DNA from: PoT sp049331405
GTDB taxonomy: Bacteria; Planctomycetota; Planctomycetia; Isosphaerales; Isosphaeraceae
Length of the DNA: 64,000 nucleotides
NCBI RefSeq assembly: GCF_049331405.1
Contig: NZ_CP186274.1
Coordinates: 8,990,001 to 9,054,000 of the forward strand
Direction: 5' to 3'
The number at the start of each line of letters is the position of its first letter. Within the stretch, counting starts at the first letter, position 1. Below the pieces are notes generated by a model. It was not told where the DNA came from and did not search any database. It saw only the letters and a program-made list of their open reading frames with translations. The position numbers and the translations under genes were made by a program. Of this stretch, positions 16,898 to 25,691 are shown one piece after another.

Positions 16898-18374
16898 CTG
16901 TACTTTCCGTGAGAATGTATATGTCATGCTGCCAGGCTGAGCAGCCTGGCAGCGACGGCCTGAATCTCCTCCTCGGTGGCCCCCGGGCGTAGAACCGCGC
17001 GGATTTCCTCGCCCAGCAGCGCATGACGCCACGCCCGGCGCTTATCCGCGTGGCTCGGGCGACGCGACGGGCTGTCCCACGGCGAGGCCGAGCGGTCTAC
17101 CAACTCCCCATCCTCCCTCGACCACGCCCACGCCTCGGTCAGGGTGAACGTCCACAGGCAGATGTGGAACGACCCGACGTTCGCACGGATCAACCGCACC
17201 TGCTGTTGCCCGGCCCCGACGACCTGCTTGCAGTCGCGGAAGGCGATCTCCAGGCTGAAGCGATCGGCCACCATCCCCAGGATCTCCGCCACGCTCGCCC
17301 GCGTGTCGGTGCAGAAGTACGCCCTCCATCCCTTCGGCTCGTCCACCAGGACCACCCGGATCGCGCCCCGGCCGGCCTCCAGGTCGCCGTGAACGTCTTG
17401 TAGCGGCTTGACCACATCTTCCCCGTAGAGCTCGAACGTGCCGGTGGACCAGCCACGACGCTGGCCGGCCCGCTTGGCCAGGTCGATCGCATCCGGGCCG
17501 TAGGTCGGGGCCGGGCCGCGTCGGCCCGGCGGCTTCGGCCCGGGCAGGGTCCGCAGGGCCGCATCCCTGCGGAGCCGGCTCACGACCGTCATACCCAGGG
17601 ACTTCGCCGGCTTGAGGAACCCCTCTTGGCATAGGCTCCGTCGGCAACCACCCAGATCGGCAGGCCCAGCAGGTCGAGCCAGGACTGGGCCCATCGGAGC
17701 AGCTCGACGGCCATCTGCAGCTTGGTGCGGAACTCGGGCCGGTGCCGGGGGTCGATGGCCGGCAGGTCCGCCTTGCGGACGTAGAGTCGGGACAGCAGGG
17801 GCAGGGCCACGACGCCCCTGGCCGGGTGCGTCGCCAGGAGCCCGAGTACGACGAAGACGTGGCCGTAGACGTAGGGGGAGCCGGCCGGGCCGGGGGTGGG
17901 GTTGTGATGGACGCCGGCCCCCTGGACGTGCGGGCCGTGCCGCTTCGTCGGGGTGTCATCCAGGGCGAGGACCAGCCGGGTGGACCCCGGAGCAGCGGCC
18001 TGACCGCCGCGATGAGCAGGCGTGCGGCGATGCGATCGGCCTCCTTGCCGGCGGCGGCCGCGGCGGTGTAGCAGGAGCGGAACTCGTCGCCGAGGCCGGC
18101 GGCGCGGATCCAGGCGGTGACGGTGCGTCGGCCGCGGGCGAGGACGGCGCCGAGGAGCAGGAGCGCGAGCCTCGGTGCGGTCCGGCGATCGAGGACGTCG
18201 GCGAGCCATGCGAACCACTGGCAAGGGGCGGGCGTCGGATGCGAGGATGTCATGGGGGCCGGCTCCGCTCGGGGTGTCAGGCAGTGTGGTAACCGCCATC
18301 GTCCCGCCCGGGCCGGCCCCCGTCTACTCGCCACATCTCAACCCTACGCATACTTCAAGTCGCGGAAAGTACAG
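16898..18374 (-). mobile_element. Insertion sequence, 1,477 bp, DDE transposase type
   Basis: The ends are perfect 12-bp terminal inverted repeats, CTGTACTTTCCG at 16898-16909 and its reverse complement at 18363-18374, with partial similarity further in. A 7-bp direct repeat flanks the element. It carries one transposase gene on the minus strand, which fills almost the whole element. Its GC content matches the chromosome, unlike the AT-richer gene it interrupts. By its transposase it belongs to the IS4/IS701-like DDE group; I cannot fix the family from sequence alone. Confidence 0.9.
16924..18253 (-). pseudogene. IS transposase (DDE type), frameshifted twice
   Basis: The protein is distributed over three frames. 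The N-terminal part begins at the ATG 18253 (MTSSHPTPAPCQWFAWLADV). The middle part carries the first two catalytic Asp residues, LVLALDDTPTKRHG and WVVADGAYAKR. The C-terminal part has the catalytic Glu in RFSLEIAFRDCKQVVGAGQQ and ends at 16924. The frame changes fall at about 17985-17988 and 17620-17623. At each site a run of four C (GGGG in the coding strand) is one base short of restoring the frame. The possible explanations are a dead element, homopolymer sequencing errors, or -1 translational frameshifting. Homologous transposases are common in Isosphaeraceae and read through these positions in one frame (family knowledge). Confidence 0.85.
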
Positions 18375-18381
18375 CTTCATA
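18375..18381. repeat. Right target-site duplication CTTCATA
   Basis: Identical to 16891-16897. Together they bracket the IS. Confidence 0.85.
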
Positions 18382-18609
18382 CGATGCCCGGATGATTCGA
18401 TTGAGTTCACTCGGGTCGTTTCCAGCCCCCGCGATATCAGCGCCGTCATCAGCTCTCCGCGAGAACTCCTGCTCAAATTGAATCCGGACGCCCCGAGAAT
18501 CCTGGACGAAACGGTCGTGGTCGAGACGTCCTCCACTCCGCCCAGCCAGCTCAAGATCCCGGTCGTTCGCTATACGGCCGAGCCTTCAACGGTTTCATCG
18601 ACGCAATAA

Positions 18610-18869
18610 GCCGACTGAGGATGAATCCGGTGCTCCTGGCGTGGTCCTCGGCGGGTGTCGCTTGGAATAGTCTCAGATCCATCCAGCGTTTGGTCAGGCC
18701 ATATGGCCGGCACGGAATCCGATACCAACCCCGATCATAAGCCGATAATCTCCAGGCCATTGACTCTCGCCAAACATTGTTGCACACTTGCGGGGGTGCG
18801 AGAGGGCCGGGGCAATGCCGGCCGTGGGGCCGTCTGCAGGACGGCATGAACGCAAGTACAGAGCCTTAC
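18610..18869. other. Intergenic region after the disrupted gene
   Basis: No gene seen. It holds small hairpins (GGCCGG/CCGGCC near 18805-18822 and GCCGTC/GACGGC at 18829-18845) that may terminate transcription of the island. Confidence 0.35.
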
Positions 18870-18899
18870 TTGACAAGGGGCGAGGCGGACGACTACGAT
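18870..18899 (+). promoter_or_regulatory. Sigma70-type promoter upstream of the tRNA-binding domain gene
   Basis: A perfect TTGACA (18870-18875), an 18-bp spacer and TACGAT (18894-18899) lie about 60 bp before the ATG at 18962. Confidence 0.55.
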
Positions 18900-18961
18900 G
18901 CCCGGTCGAGGGGCATCCCTGAAGTCGTTAGATGGCGCGATGAGACGAGAAGAGGATTCTG

Positions 18962-19294
18962 ATGGCCGAGCCGATCAAGTACGAAGACTTTGCCAAGGTT
19001 GAACTGCGGGTGGCGAAGGTCCTGGAGGCGCGTCCGCATCCCAATGCCGACAAGCTCCTGCTCCTGCAGATCGACGTGGGCGACGTCCAGAAGCAGATCG
19101 TCGCCGGCATCAAGCAGCATTACACCCCCGAGCAACTCGTGGGCAAGCTGATCGTCGTCGTGAACAACCTCGAGCCGGCGATGCTGCGCGGAGAGAGCTC
19201 CAACGGCATGCTCCTCGCCGCCACCTCCGGCGACAAGGTCATCGTCCTCTCGCCCGACGATCCCGAATGCGTCCCGGGCGCGAAGATCAAGTAA
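18962..19294 (+). CDS. Free-standing tRNA-binding (MetRS C-terminal/EMAP-like) domain
   Basis: 110 aa consisting of a single OB-fold tRNA-binding domain. The family signature is complete: FAKVELRVAKVLEARPHPNA, DKLLLLQIDVG, IVAGIKQHYTPEQLVGK, VVNNLEPAMLRGESSNGMLL. The same domain forms the C-terminus of many methionyl-tRNA synthetases, where it dimerises the enzyme and raises tRNA affinity. Here it is encoded alone and starts directly at the domain, so it probably works in trans with a MetRS encoded elsewhere. CsaA-type chaperones share the fold and are the main alternative. A good promoter lies upstream (18870-18899). Confidence 0.85.
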   Translation: MAEPIKYEDFAKVELRVAKVLEARPHPNADKLLLLQIDVGDVQKQIVAGIKQHYTPEQLVGKLIVVVNNLEPAMLRGESSNGMLLAATSGDKVIVLSPDDPECVPGAKIK

Positions 19295-19403
19295 GTCCGC
19301 CCGTGTCATGGTCGATGGCTCATCCCGTCATCCCCCCAAGGCGAAAGCCCGTGGCGGGTTGAGCCAGCGAGGCCGGCGAAGTCGTCGGCGTCTTTGATTC
19401 CTG

Positions 19404-21164
19404 ATGCGAAGGGCCGTGACGAACGTCGATGGGGCCTGGCCCCGTCGTGACGGCCTCTGCGCGTACCTGGCTTCGGCTAGAAAGCCAAAAATGGGCGCGA
19501 CCGCTCCGGGTCGGGGAGTATCGGCATTGCGTCGAGATCTCGGCGATTTCCAGACCCCCCCCGAGCTGGTCGAATGCGTGCTCGACGCGATGGGCCCGCT
19601 CGGCGGGCGCTGGGGCAGGGTGCTCGAGCCCACCTGCGGCCGTGGGCACTTCCTCGCGGGGATCCTCGCCAGGGGGAACGCCCCGAAGGAACTGCGAGGG
19701 ATCGAGGTCCAGCCGGTCCACTTCGAGACCGCCAGCCGCACGCTGGCCGCGGCCGTCGCCGACGCCAATGCCCACTCCCAGGCCATCGGCGTCGGGGGAA
19801 CCGGCGTCGACGTCCGACTGCTACAGGCCGACCTCTTCCGGGTGGATCTGCGCAAGGACCTGGAATGGCAGGGGTCGGGCCCCTTGCTCGTGATCGGGAA
19901 CCCGCCCTGGGTGACGAACGCGGGGCTCGGCGTGCTCGGGGGGGGGATCCTGCCCGAGAAGTCGAACGTCAAGAAGAGGCGCGGGATCGACGCGATGACG
20001 GGGGCGTCGAACTTCGACGTCGCCGAGGCGATCTGGCTCAAGCTCATCAAGGAGCTGGCCCACGAGGAGGCGACGATCGCCTTGCTCTGCAAGCTCTCGG
20101 TGGCCCGAGGGATCCTCGAGTTCGCCGAGCGCCAGCGCTTGCCGATCGCCGAGGCCTCGATCTTCACCATCGACGCCAGGCGATGGTTCAAGGTCGTGGT
20201 CGACGCCTGCCTCTTCCGCGTGACCCTCGGCCCGCCGACCCCGCTCCGCAAGGTGCCGATCCATCAGGGGCTCGACCCTTCCAGGGCTCCGCGCCACTTC
20301 ATCGGCTTCGCCCGGGGGCGGATCATCGCCGACGTGGAGGCGTACGAACCCTTCCGGTACGCCGACGGCGAGTGCCCGCTCACCTGGCGGCAGGGGCTCA
20401 AGCACGACGCCGCCGCCGTGATGGAGCTGACGCTCGACGCCTCGGGCGAGGCCTACCGCAACAAGCTCGGAGAACTCGTCGACGTGGAGCCGTCGCGGGT
20501 CTATCCGCTGGTGAAGGGCTCGGACCTCGTCCCGGATCCGACGCCCCGCCCGCGCCGAGGGGTCCTGGTCACGCAGCAGAGGATCGGGCAGGAAACCCGC
20601 GAACTGGCGGAGACCTCGCCGAGGCTCTGGGCCTACCTCGGCGCCCACGCGGCCGACTTCGCCCGGCGGAAGTCGTCGATCTACAAGGGGCAGCCGCCGT
20701 TCGCCCTCTTCGGGGTCGGGCCTTACAGCTTCGCCCCGTACAAGGTGGCCATCTCCGGCCTGCACAAGGAGCCGACGTTCCTGGCCCTCGGGCCGAGGGC
20801 GGGGCGGCCGGTCATGCTCGACGACACCAGCTACTTCCTCCCCTGCCGGACGGCCGAGCAGGCGGCATTGACGGCGGCCCTCCTGAACGACCCGGCGACC
20901 CTCAGCCTCCTCCGCGCGATCACGTTTCGCGACGCCAAGCGGCCGATCACCAAGGCGGTCCTCCAGCGGCTCGACCTCAATGCGCTCGCCGCCTCCGTCG
21001 ACCAGGACGCCCTGATCGAGCGAGCGGAGAGGGAGCTGGCCCGGCTGCTCGACGGCGAGAGTCGAGAGGACGACCCGCTCGACGCCAACGCCGGGGCCCC
21101 CGAAACCGCAACCGTCGAGCCGGCGAGTCCTCCCGCGACGACGACCGCCGTGTCAAACTCGTAG
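19404..21164 (+). CDS. N6-adenine DNA methyltransferase, Eco57I/TaqI-like
   Basis: 586 aa. The segment GDFQTPPELVECVLDAM precedes the SAM motif I VLEPTCGRGHFLAGILARG, which places it with gamma-type N6-adenine DNA methyltransferases. Catalytic motif IV is NPPW (about residue 166, VIGNPPWVTNAG). The C-terminal half (about 290-540) resembles TaqI/Eco57I-like specificity regions: GVLVTQQRIGQ, KSSIYKGQPPFALFGVGPYSF, and DDTSYFLPC followed by AALLNDP. No endonuclease gene lies on either side, so this is a solitary methyltransferase or a Type IIG-like remnant. An in-frame ATG at 19491 is an alternative start. The next gene on the same strand is an esterase with no obvious link. Confidence 0.85.
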   Translation: MRRAVTNVDGAWPRRDGLCAYLASARKPKMGATAPGRGVSALRRDLGDFQTPPELVECVLDAMGPLGGRWGRVLEPTCGRGHFLAGILARGNAPKELRGIEVQPVHFETASRTLAAAVADANAHSQAIGVGGTGVDVRLLQADLFRVDLRKDLEWQGSGPLLVIGNPPWVTNAGLGVLGGGILPEKSNVKKRRGIDAMTGASNFDVAEAIWLKLIKELAHEEATIALLCKLSVARGILEFAERQRLPIAEASIFTIDARRWFKVVVDACLFRVTLGPPTPLRKVPIHQGLDPSRAPRHFIGFARGRIIADVEAYEPFRYADGECPLTWRQGLKHDAAAVMELTLDASGEAYRNKLGELVDVEPSRVYPLVKGSDLVPDPTPRPRRGVLVTQQRIGQETRELAETSPRLWAYLGAHAADFARRKSSIYKGQPPFALFGVGPYSFAPYKVAISGLHKEPTFLALGPRAGRPVMLDDTSYFLPCRTAEQAALTAALLNDPATLSLLRAITFRDAKRPITKAVLQRLDLNALAASVDQDALIERAERELARLLDGESREDDPLDANAGAPETATVEPASPPATTTAVSNS

Positions 21165-21230
21165 GCGAGAAGGGGCGGTCCACCCCGGCCCGCCGAACCG
21201 AAGGACAACGAGAGAGCCGAGCCCCATCCC

Positions 21231-22034
21231 ATGGCCTTCGCGACCCTCCAGTACCACAGCCGCTCGCTGAACAAAGCCTCGTCCCTCAATATCGTCTTCC
21301 CCGACGATCCGGCGATCCCCCGGCCCTGGTCGGTCTTCTACCTCCTGCACGGGCTCTCCGACGACCACACGATCTGGATGCGCCGGACGAGCATCGAGCG
21401 GTACGTCGCGGGCCTGCCGCTGGTCGTCGTCATGCCCGACGGCGGCCGGGGCTGGTACACGAACGCCGTCGAGGGGTACGCCCACGAGGACGACCTCATC
21501 AAGGACATCGTCGGCCTCGTCGACCGCACCTTCCCCGTCAAGGCCGAGCGCGAAGGCCGGGCCATCGGCGGCCTCTCGATGGGGGGCTACGGGGCGGTCA
21601 AGGTCGGGCTCAAGCACCACGAGATGTTCTGCAGCGTCACCTCCCACTCGGGGGCCCTCGCCTTCGTCCGAGGGGACCTGAAGAAGCTCAAGGAGCTCTC
21701 CCCCGAGGCCGAGCGGGTCTTCGGCCCCACCCCCAAGGACGGCCCCGAGGACCCTTTCGCCATCGTCCAGCGCATCGACCACGGCCGCGTCCCGGCCATG
21801 CGGATCGACTGCGGGGTCGATGACTTCTTGATCGAGCACAATCGAGAATTCCACAAACATCTCGACGCCCTGCATATTCCCCACGAATACCAAGAATATC
21901 CGGGTGCCCACGACTGGGCCTACTGGGACCGCCACGTCCAGGAGGCCATCGCCTTCCACGCCAGGAACCTCAAGATCGAGAAGCCGCCCGAGAAGAAGGC
22001 CGAGGCCAAGAAGGACGAAACCAAGAAGGACTGA
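21231..22034 (+). CDS. Alpha/beta-hydrolase esterase (esterase D family)
   Basis: 267 aa. Putative esterase/S-formylglutathione hydrolase-like fold: VFYLLHGLSDDHTIWMRRTS with the oxyanion-type HG, VVVMPDGGRGWYTNA, and the nucleophile elbow GGLSMGGYGAVK with catalytic Ser. A late Asp (DCGVDDFLIEHN) and His (YPGAHDWAYWDRHV) complete the triad. No signal peptide, so cytoplasmic. The C-terminus is a Lys/Glu-rich tail of about 20 residues not needed for the fold. Substrate unknown; no formaldehyde pathway genes are nearby. A perfect 11-bp hairpin follows about 60 bp downstream. Confidence 0.85.
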   Translation: MAFATLQYHSRSLNKASSLNIVFPDDPAIPRPWSVFYLLHGLSDDHTIWMRRTSIERYVAGLPLVVVMPDGGRGWYTNAVEGYAHEDDLIKDIVGLVDRTFPVKAEREGRAIGGLSMGGYGAVKVGLKHHEMFCSVTSHSGALAFVRGDLKKLKELSPEAERVFGPTPKDGPEDPFAIVQRIDHGRVPAMRIDCGVDDFLIEHNREFHKHLDALHIPHEYQEYPGAHDWAYWDRHVQEAIAFHARNLKIEKPPEKKAEAKKDETKKD

Positions 22035-22092
22035 GCCGCCGGGCTTCGCGCTCGCGAACCGGCATACGTCGATCTCAAAAGCATCCACAAGC

Positions 22093-22120
22093 CCCGCCTC
22101 GCCAACCCCGGCGAGGCGGG
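22093..22120 (+). terminator. Perfect 11-bp hairpin after the esterase gene
   Basis: CCCGCCTCGCC (22093-22103) pairs with GGCGAGGCGGG (22110-22120) around a 6-nt loop. It lacks a U-tract but is placed like a terminator. Confidence 0.5.
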
Positions 22121-22609
22121 CTCGACGCCCTCCCGCCCGCCGCAATCGCTAGACCTCGACGACCTTGCGGCCCCTCGCCGGAGGAATCAAAGATCCTCCG
22201 CCATTCGCGTCTTGACTCCGAGCAAGACATACAGAACAATCGTCCAGTACTGAAAGCTTGCCAACCAGATGGCTCGCGCATCAGCGGACGCCGGCCGGAC
22301 TCTTCCGAAATTCCACGAGATCGGGCCGGGGCTCCATTCCAACGAAGGTGAGGGCGTTCGAGCCCGTACAAGTGCCGCGTTTGTCGCGCCGGGGGCCTCC
22401 TCGTTGCTTCCACAAATGCGGGCGGGCGGGATGCGTCCGACCTTCCCGGGGTTTCCGGATTCGCGGCCGAGGTCGCAGCCATCATCACTTTAGAAAAAGA
22501 TGTCTCGACGGCTCCCCGGGTCAGGATGACGGGGCGCCCGCGGCGATCCGGTCGAAGCTGGCGGGTCGGGCAGGGATGATGTTTTCGCGAGTGGGGAGAC
22601 TCGAGGGCC
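22121..22609. other. Intergenic region before recN
   Basis: About 490 bp. I see no supportable gene or RNA and no LexA-like box. Confidence 0.35.
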
Positions 22610-24310
22610 ATGCTTCGCGAACTATCGGTTCAGAACCTGGCGCTGATCGAAGACGTCCGCGTCGAGCTGGAGCGAGGCTACTGCGCCTGGACGGGGGAGA
22701 CGGGGGCCGGCAAGAGCCTCCTGCTCACGGCCCTCGGCCTGCTCCTGGGGGGCAAGGGCTCCGGCGACCTCGTGCGCGAGGGGAAGGACGAGGCGAGGGT
22801 AGCGTCGATCTTCGAGGTCGACGACCCGACGCTGAGGGAGGAGGTCGAGGAGATCCTCGGCGGCGCGCTCGACGACGCCCAGCTCATCCTCACCCGCCGG
22901 ATCTCGGCGCAGGGCAGGGGCTCGGCGCATGCGAACGGGCTCCCCGTCACGATCGCGACCTTGCAGAAGCTCGGCCAGCGGCTCGTGGACATCCACGGCC
23001 AGCACGAAGGGCGCGCCCTGCTCGACCCCGACTGCCAGCGGAGCCTGCTCGACGCCCACGGGGGCCTCGGCCAATTCGTCGCCGACTATCGGGCGTGCCG
23101 CTCTACCTATGAGACCTTGCGGCGGCAACGGCTCGAGCTCTTGCGATCGGCCCAGGAACGGCAGCGGCAGCGGGCCTTGCTCGAGTTCGAGCGCGACGAG
23201 CTGGCCGCCGCCGGGCCCATCGCCGGCGAGTACAACGAGCTGACTCGCGAGGCCCAGCGGCTCGGCAACGCCGAGGAGCTGCGCGCGGCCTCGGCCGAGG
23301 GTTACGCGTCGCTCTACGAGGCCGACGGCTCGGCCCAGGAGATCCTCCAGCGGATCGCCCGGAGGCTCGAGCCCCTCGCCGACTCCGCCCCCGAGCTGGC
23401 CGAGATCTCGGCGAACCTCGAGCGCCTCGCCGACGAGACCCGCGACGCCGCGTATGGCCTCCGCAAGCTCCGCCGCGACTGGGACGACGACCCCGGCCGG
23501 CTCGACGAGGTCGAGAACCGCCTGGCCCTCTACCGACGCCTCGCGGGCCGGTTCCAGTGCAAGGCCGACGACCTGCCCGCCCGCCTCGAGCAGGCCGTCC
23601 GAGAGTTGGGGGCCATCGAGCGCGACGACACGGATCTGCTCGGCCTCGACGCCCCTTTGACGCGAGCCTGGGCCGAGTTGAAAGGGGCGGCGGTTGCCCT
23701 CTCCGACGCCAGGAAGAGGACCTGCAAGGCCTTCGCCGACTCGGTCCAGGCGAGGCTCAAGGCGGTCGGCCTGGGGGCGGCCCGGCTCTCGCTGGACGTC
23801 GAAAGCCGGCCGCTCGACGACGTGCCCGGCGACAACCCCGCGCCGCCGGAGTGGGGCATCGACCGCGTCGAGTTCCTCTTCTCGGCGAACCCCGGGGAGC
23901 CGCCGAGGTCCTTGCGGAAGATCGCCTCGGGGGGCGAGCTCTCGCGCGTGACGCTGGCGATCAAGGCGGTCCTCGCCGGCTCCGACCGGACCCCGACGCT
24001 CGTCTTCGACGAGATCGACACCGGGGTCGGCGGTCGCCTCGGCTCGATGCTCGGCCGGACGATGGCCGAGCTGGCCGCGCACCACCAGATCATCTGCGTG
24101 ACGCACCTGCCGCAGATGGCGAGCTTCGCCAATCGCCAGTGGGTGATCCGCAAGCGGGTCGAGCACGGGCGGACCTCCACCACGATCCTGCCGCTGGACA
24201 CCGACGACCGCGTCGAGGAGCTCGCCGCCATGCTCCGGGGCGACTCCGCCGCCGAAGGAACCCGCCAGGAAGCCCTCTCCATGCTTCAGGAGGCGCGTGC
24301 GGCGCGCTAG
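22610..24310 (+). CDS. recN: DNA repair protein RecN
   Basis: SMC-like ATPase that acts in double-strand break repair. 566 aa, the usual length. The Walker A motif GETGAGKS is at residues 29-36, followed by the RecN-specific ISAQGRGSAHANGLPVTI and LVDIHGQHEGRALLDP. A central coiled-coil region (about 150-380) separates it from the C-terminal ATPase half: the signature-type IASGGELSRVTLAIKAVLAG, Walker B TLVFDEIDTGVGGRLGSMLG, and the switch ICVTHLPQMASFANRQW. The start is the ATG at 22610 directly preceding LRELSVQNLALIEDV, as in homologues. Confidence 0.96.
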   Translation: MLRELSVQNLALIEDVRVELERGYCAWTGETGAGKSLLLTALGLLLGGKGSGDLVREGKDEARVASIFEVDDPTLREEVEEILGGALDDAQLILTRRISAQGRGSAHANGLPVTIATLQKLGQRLVDIHGQHEGRALLDPDCQRSLLDAHGGLGQFVADYRACRSTYETLRRQRLELLRSAQERQRQRALLEFERDELAAAGPIAGEYNELTREAQRLGNAEELRAASAEGYASLYEADGSAQEILQRIARRLEPLADSAPELAEISANLERLADETRDAAYGLRKLRRDWDDDPGRLDEVENRLALYRRLAGRFQCKADDLPARLEQAVRELGAIERDDTDLLGLDAPLTRAWAELKGAAVALSDARKRTCKAFADSVQARLKAVGLGAARLSLDVESRPLDDVPGDNPAPPEWGIDRVEFLFSANPGEPPRSLRKIASGGELSRVTLAIKAVLAGSDRTPTLVFDEIDTGVGGRLGSMLGRTMAELAAHHQIICVTHLPQMASFANRQWVIRKRVEHGRTSTTILPLDTDDRVEELAAMLRGDSAAEGTRQEALSMLQEARAAR

Positions 24311-24497
24311 CATGTCTGCGAACCGTCGCCGAATCGTGTGACATGCGTCGGCCCCGCCCGCCCCGGCACTCGACCACGATCCGCCGCGACGAACGTTCCG
24401 CGACGTAAGCGGGGACGTTGACGGCGTAACGTCGCCAAGGTCGTCCTCCTCCGCCCGCGGTCGTCCACACTCCCCTTTGCCGTGAAGCGAGGCTCGC

Positions 24498-24833
24498 ATG
24501 AAGGATCGGATCGCCCTGCTCGTGACCGTGGCGTTCAGCGTGGTGGGGGTCCTCGGCGACTACCTGCTCAAGATCGCCAGCGACCAGAAGGTGCCGCTGA
24601 AGAGCAAGTGGTTCTACATCGGGTTCGCGGTCTATGGCTCCACGGCGCTCGGCTGGGTGTTCGTGATGCGGCACCTCAAGCTCGCGACGATCGGCGTGGT
24701 CTACTCGATCTCGATGATCCTGCTGCTGACGACCATCGGCGTCGTCATCTTCCGCGAGCCGCTGAGCGCGTACGAGGTCGCCGGCCTCATCATGGCCGTG
24801 GCCTCGCTGATCCTCTTGATGCGCTTCGCCTGA
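24498..24833 (+). CDS. Small multidrug resistance/EamA-like membrane protein
   Basis: 111 aa with four predicted membrane helices: about 4-24, 38-58, 62-82 and 90-110. The size and topology are those of the SMR branch of the DMT superfamily. The canonical SMR membrane Glu14 is not evident; the first helix has Asp (VGVLGDYLLKIAS). This makes a classical drug/proton exchanger uncertain, and it may be a flippase-type or EamA half-protein. YSISMILLLTTIGVVIFREP matches the conserved DMT helix 3-4 region. It is monocistronic and convergent with the Nudix gene. Confidence 0.7.
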   Translation: MKDRIALLVTVAFSVVGVLGDYLLKIASDQKVPLKSKWFYIGFAVYGSTALGWVFVMRHLKLATIGVVYSISMILLLTTIGVVIFREPLSAYEVAGLIMAVASLILLMRFA

Positions 24834-24922
24834 GCCGCCGCAAGTCAGGGCGTAGCTCGCCTCTCGCTGCGTTACGACACCCCGATGGAGCCTTGTCCCC
24901 CCTTTCTTGGTTGACCGGGATC

Positions 24923-24981
24923 GGGACAATTGGGGGCATTTTGCGAGGGGCCTCTCGTCGCGGCGCGACACCGATTGTCCC
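24923..24981. terminator. Inverted repeat between convergent genes
   Basis: GGGACAAT (24923-24930) and ATTGTCCC (24974-24981) are inverted around a 43-nt spacer, and the right arm is itself within CGATTG-TCC-CAATCG. It lies between two convergent genes and may serve as a bidirectional terminator. Confidence 0.25.
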
Positions 24982-25026
24982 AATCGCGGCCACCCTTGAA
25001 AGCCGGAACCGCCGCGCGTGCTGGCG

Positions 25027-25656
25027 TCAGGCCGGGGCGATCGCCAGGGGGCCGCCGGGGTTGCGGGCTATCCACCATAGGAGGCCGCAGACGACGATGC
25101 CGTGGTCGATGCGGCCGTCGAGGATCATCGCGGGGATCGACGCCGAGGGGACCGGCTCGACGGTCAGCTCCTCGCCATGGTCGAGCTTCAGATCGGCGAC
25201 CTTCCTCGCGTTCGTGATGAGGACGATGATCGTCTTCGAGGTCAGGATCGAGGGGTTCGTCCAGACCGAGCCGAGGAGGATCGGCGGATCGCCCGCGTAG
25301 CCGGTCTCCTCCAGGAGTTCGCGGGAAGCGGCGGTCAGGGCATCCTCGCCGGGGTCGACGAGGCCGCCGGGGGTCTCGAGACTGTCCGCGGCCGAGCCGG
25401 CGCGGAACTGCCTGACGAAGAGGACCTGCTCGTCCGGGGTCGAGGCAATGACCGTCACCGCGTCGGCCAGGTGCATGACGTAGAAGGCGTGCGCCCGCCC
25501 CGACTCTCGCGAACGGTAACGCTCGCGACGGAGCCGGAAGAGCCAGTTCTCCTCGAGGCTGACGTCCCCCTCGCCCGGCTCGCGGACCCAGGACGACTCG
25601 ACTTGTGGATCCGACACGTTGGGCTTGGCTCCCGGTTGGGGTGGGACGACTGGCAT
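25027..25656 (-). CDS. Nudix hydrolase, ADP-ribose pyrophosphatase-like
   Basis: 209 aa from the ATG at 25656. The Nudix box is intact: GGLVDPGEDALTAASRELLE followed by ETG (the Gx5Ex7REUxEExGU pattern) at about residues 110-132. A preceding strand has VLFVRQFRAGSAADSLETPG, and ELLEETGYAGDPPILLGSVW then PSILTSKTIIVL are like ADP-ribose/sugar-nucleotide pyrophosphatases of the NudF group. The exact substrate cannot be read from sequence. The frame runs upstream to 25944 but lacks homology there, where it overlaps the HAD gene antisense-free in another frame. It lies 35 bp downstream of the HAD phosphatase gene on the same strand, so a two-gene operon is likely. Confidence 0.87.
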   Translation of the reverse strand: MPVVPPQPGAKPNVSDPQVESSWVREPGEGDVSLEENWLFRLRRERYRSRESGRAHAFYVMHLADAVTVIASTPDEQVLFVRQFRAGSAADSLETPGGLVDPGEDALTAASRELLEETGYAGDPPILLGSVWTNPSILTSKTIIVLITNARKVADLKLDHGEELTVEPVPSASIPAMILDGRIDHGIVVCGLLWWIARNPGGPLAIAPA

Positions 25657-25691
25657 CGAAATATGCCAATTTTCAGCAAGACGAAGGCGGG

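Larger units (their letters stand above)
14939..18609 (+). pseudogene. Large exported DUF1573-like protein gene interrupted by an IS
   Basis: Removing the IS (16898-18374) and one copy of the CTTCATA duplication restores one continuous frame, 14939-16897 plus 18382-18609, encoding 728 aa. As it stands, translation ends at 16912 after four IS-encoded residues (LYFP). The N-terminal part (about residues 1-340) starts with a signal-like segment and is of unknown function. It is followed by a membrane helix (about 360-380) and then a lipoprotein-like segment ending HLILGC. Residues about 420-728 resemble DUF1573: LVSNSGSSPIKILNADGGCS with the CSC pair, then further beta strands, one of them split by the IS. 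The lipobox in the middle suggests that two exported proteins were fused, or that the GTG at about 16099 is an internal start. It is the third gene of the pseudopilin/Cys-rich triad. Confidence 0.75.
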
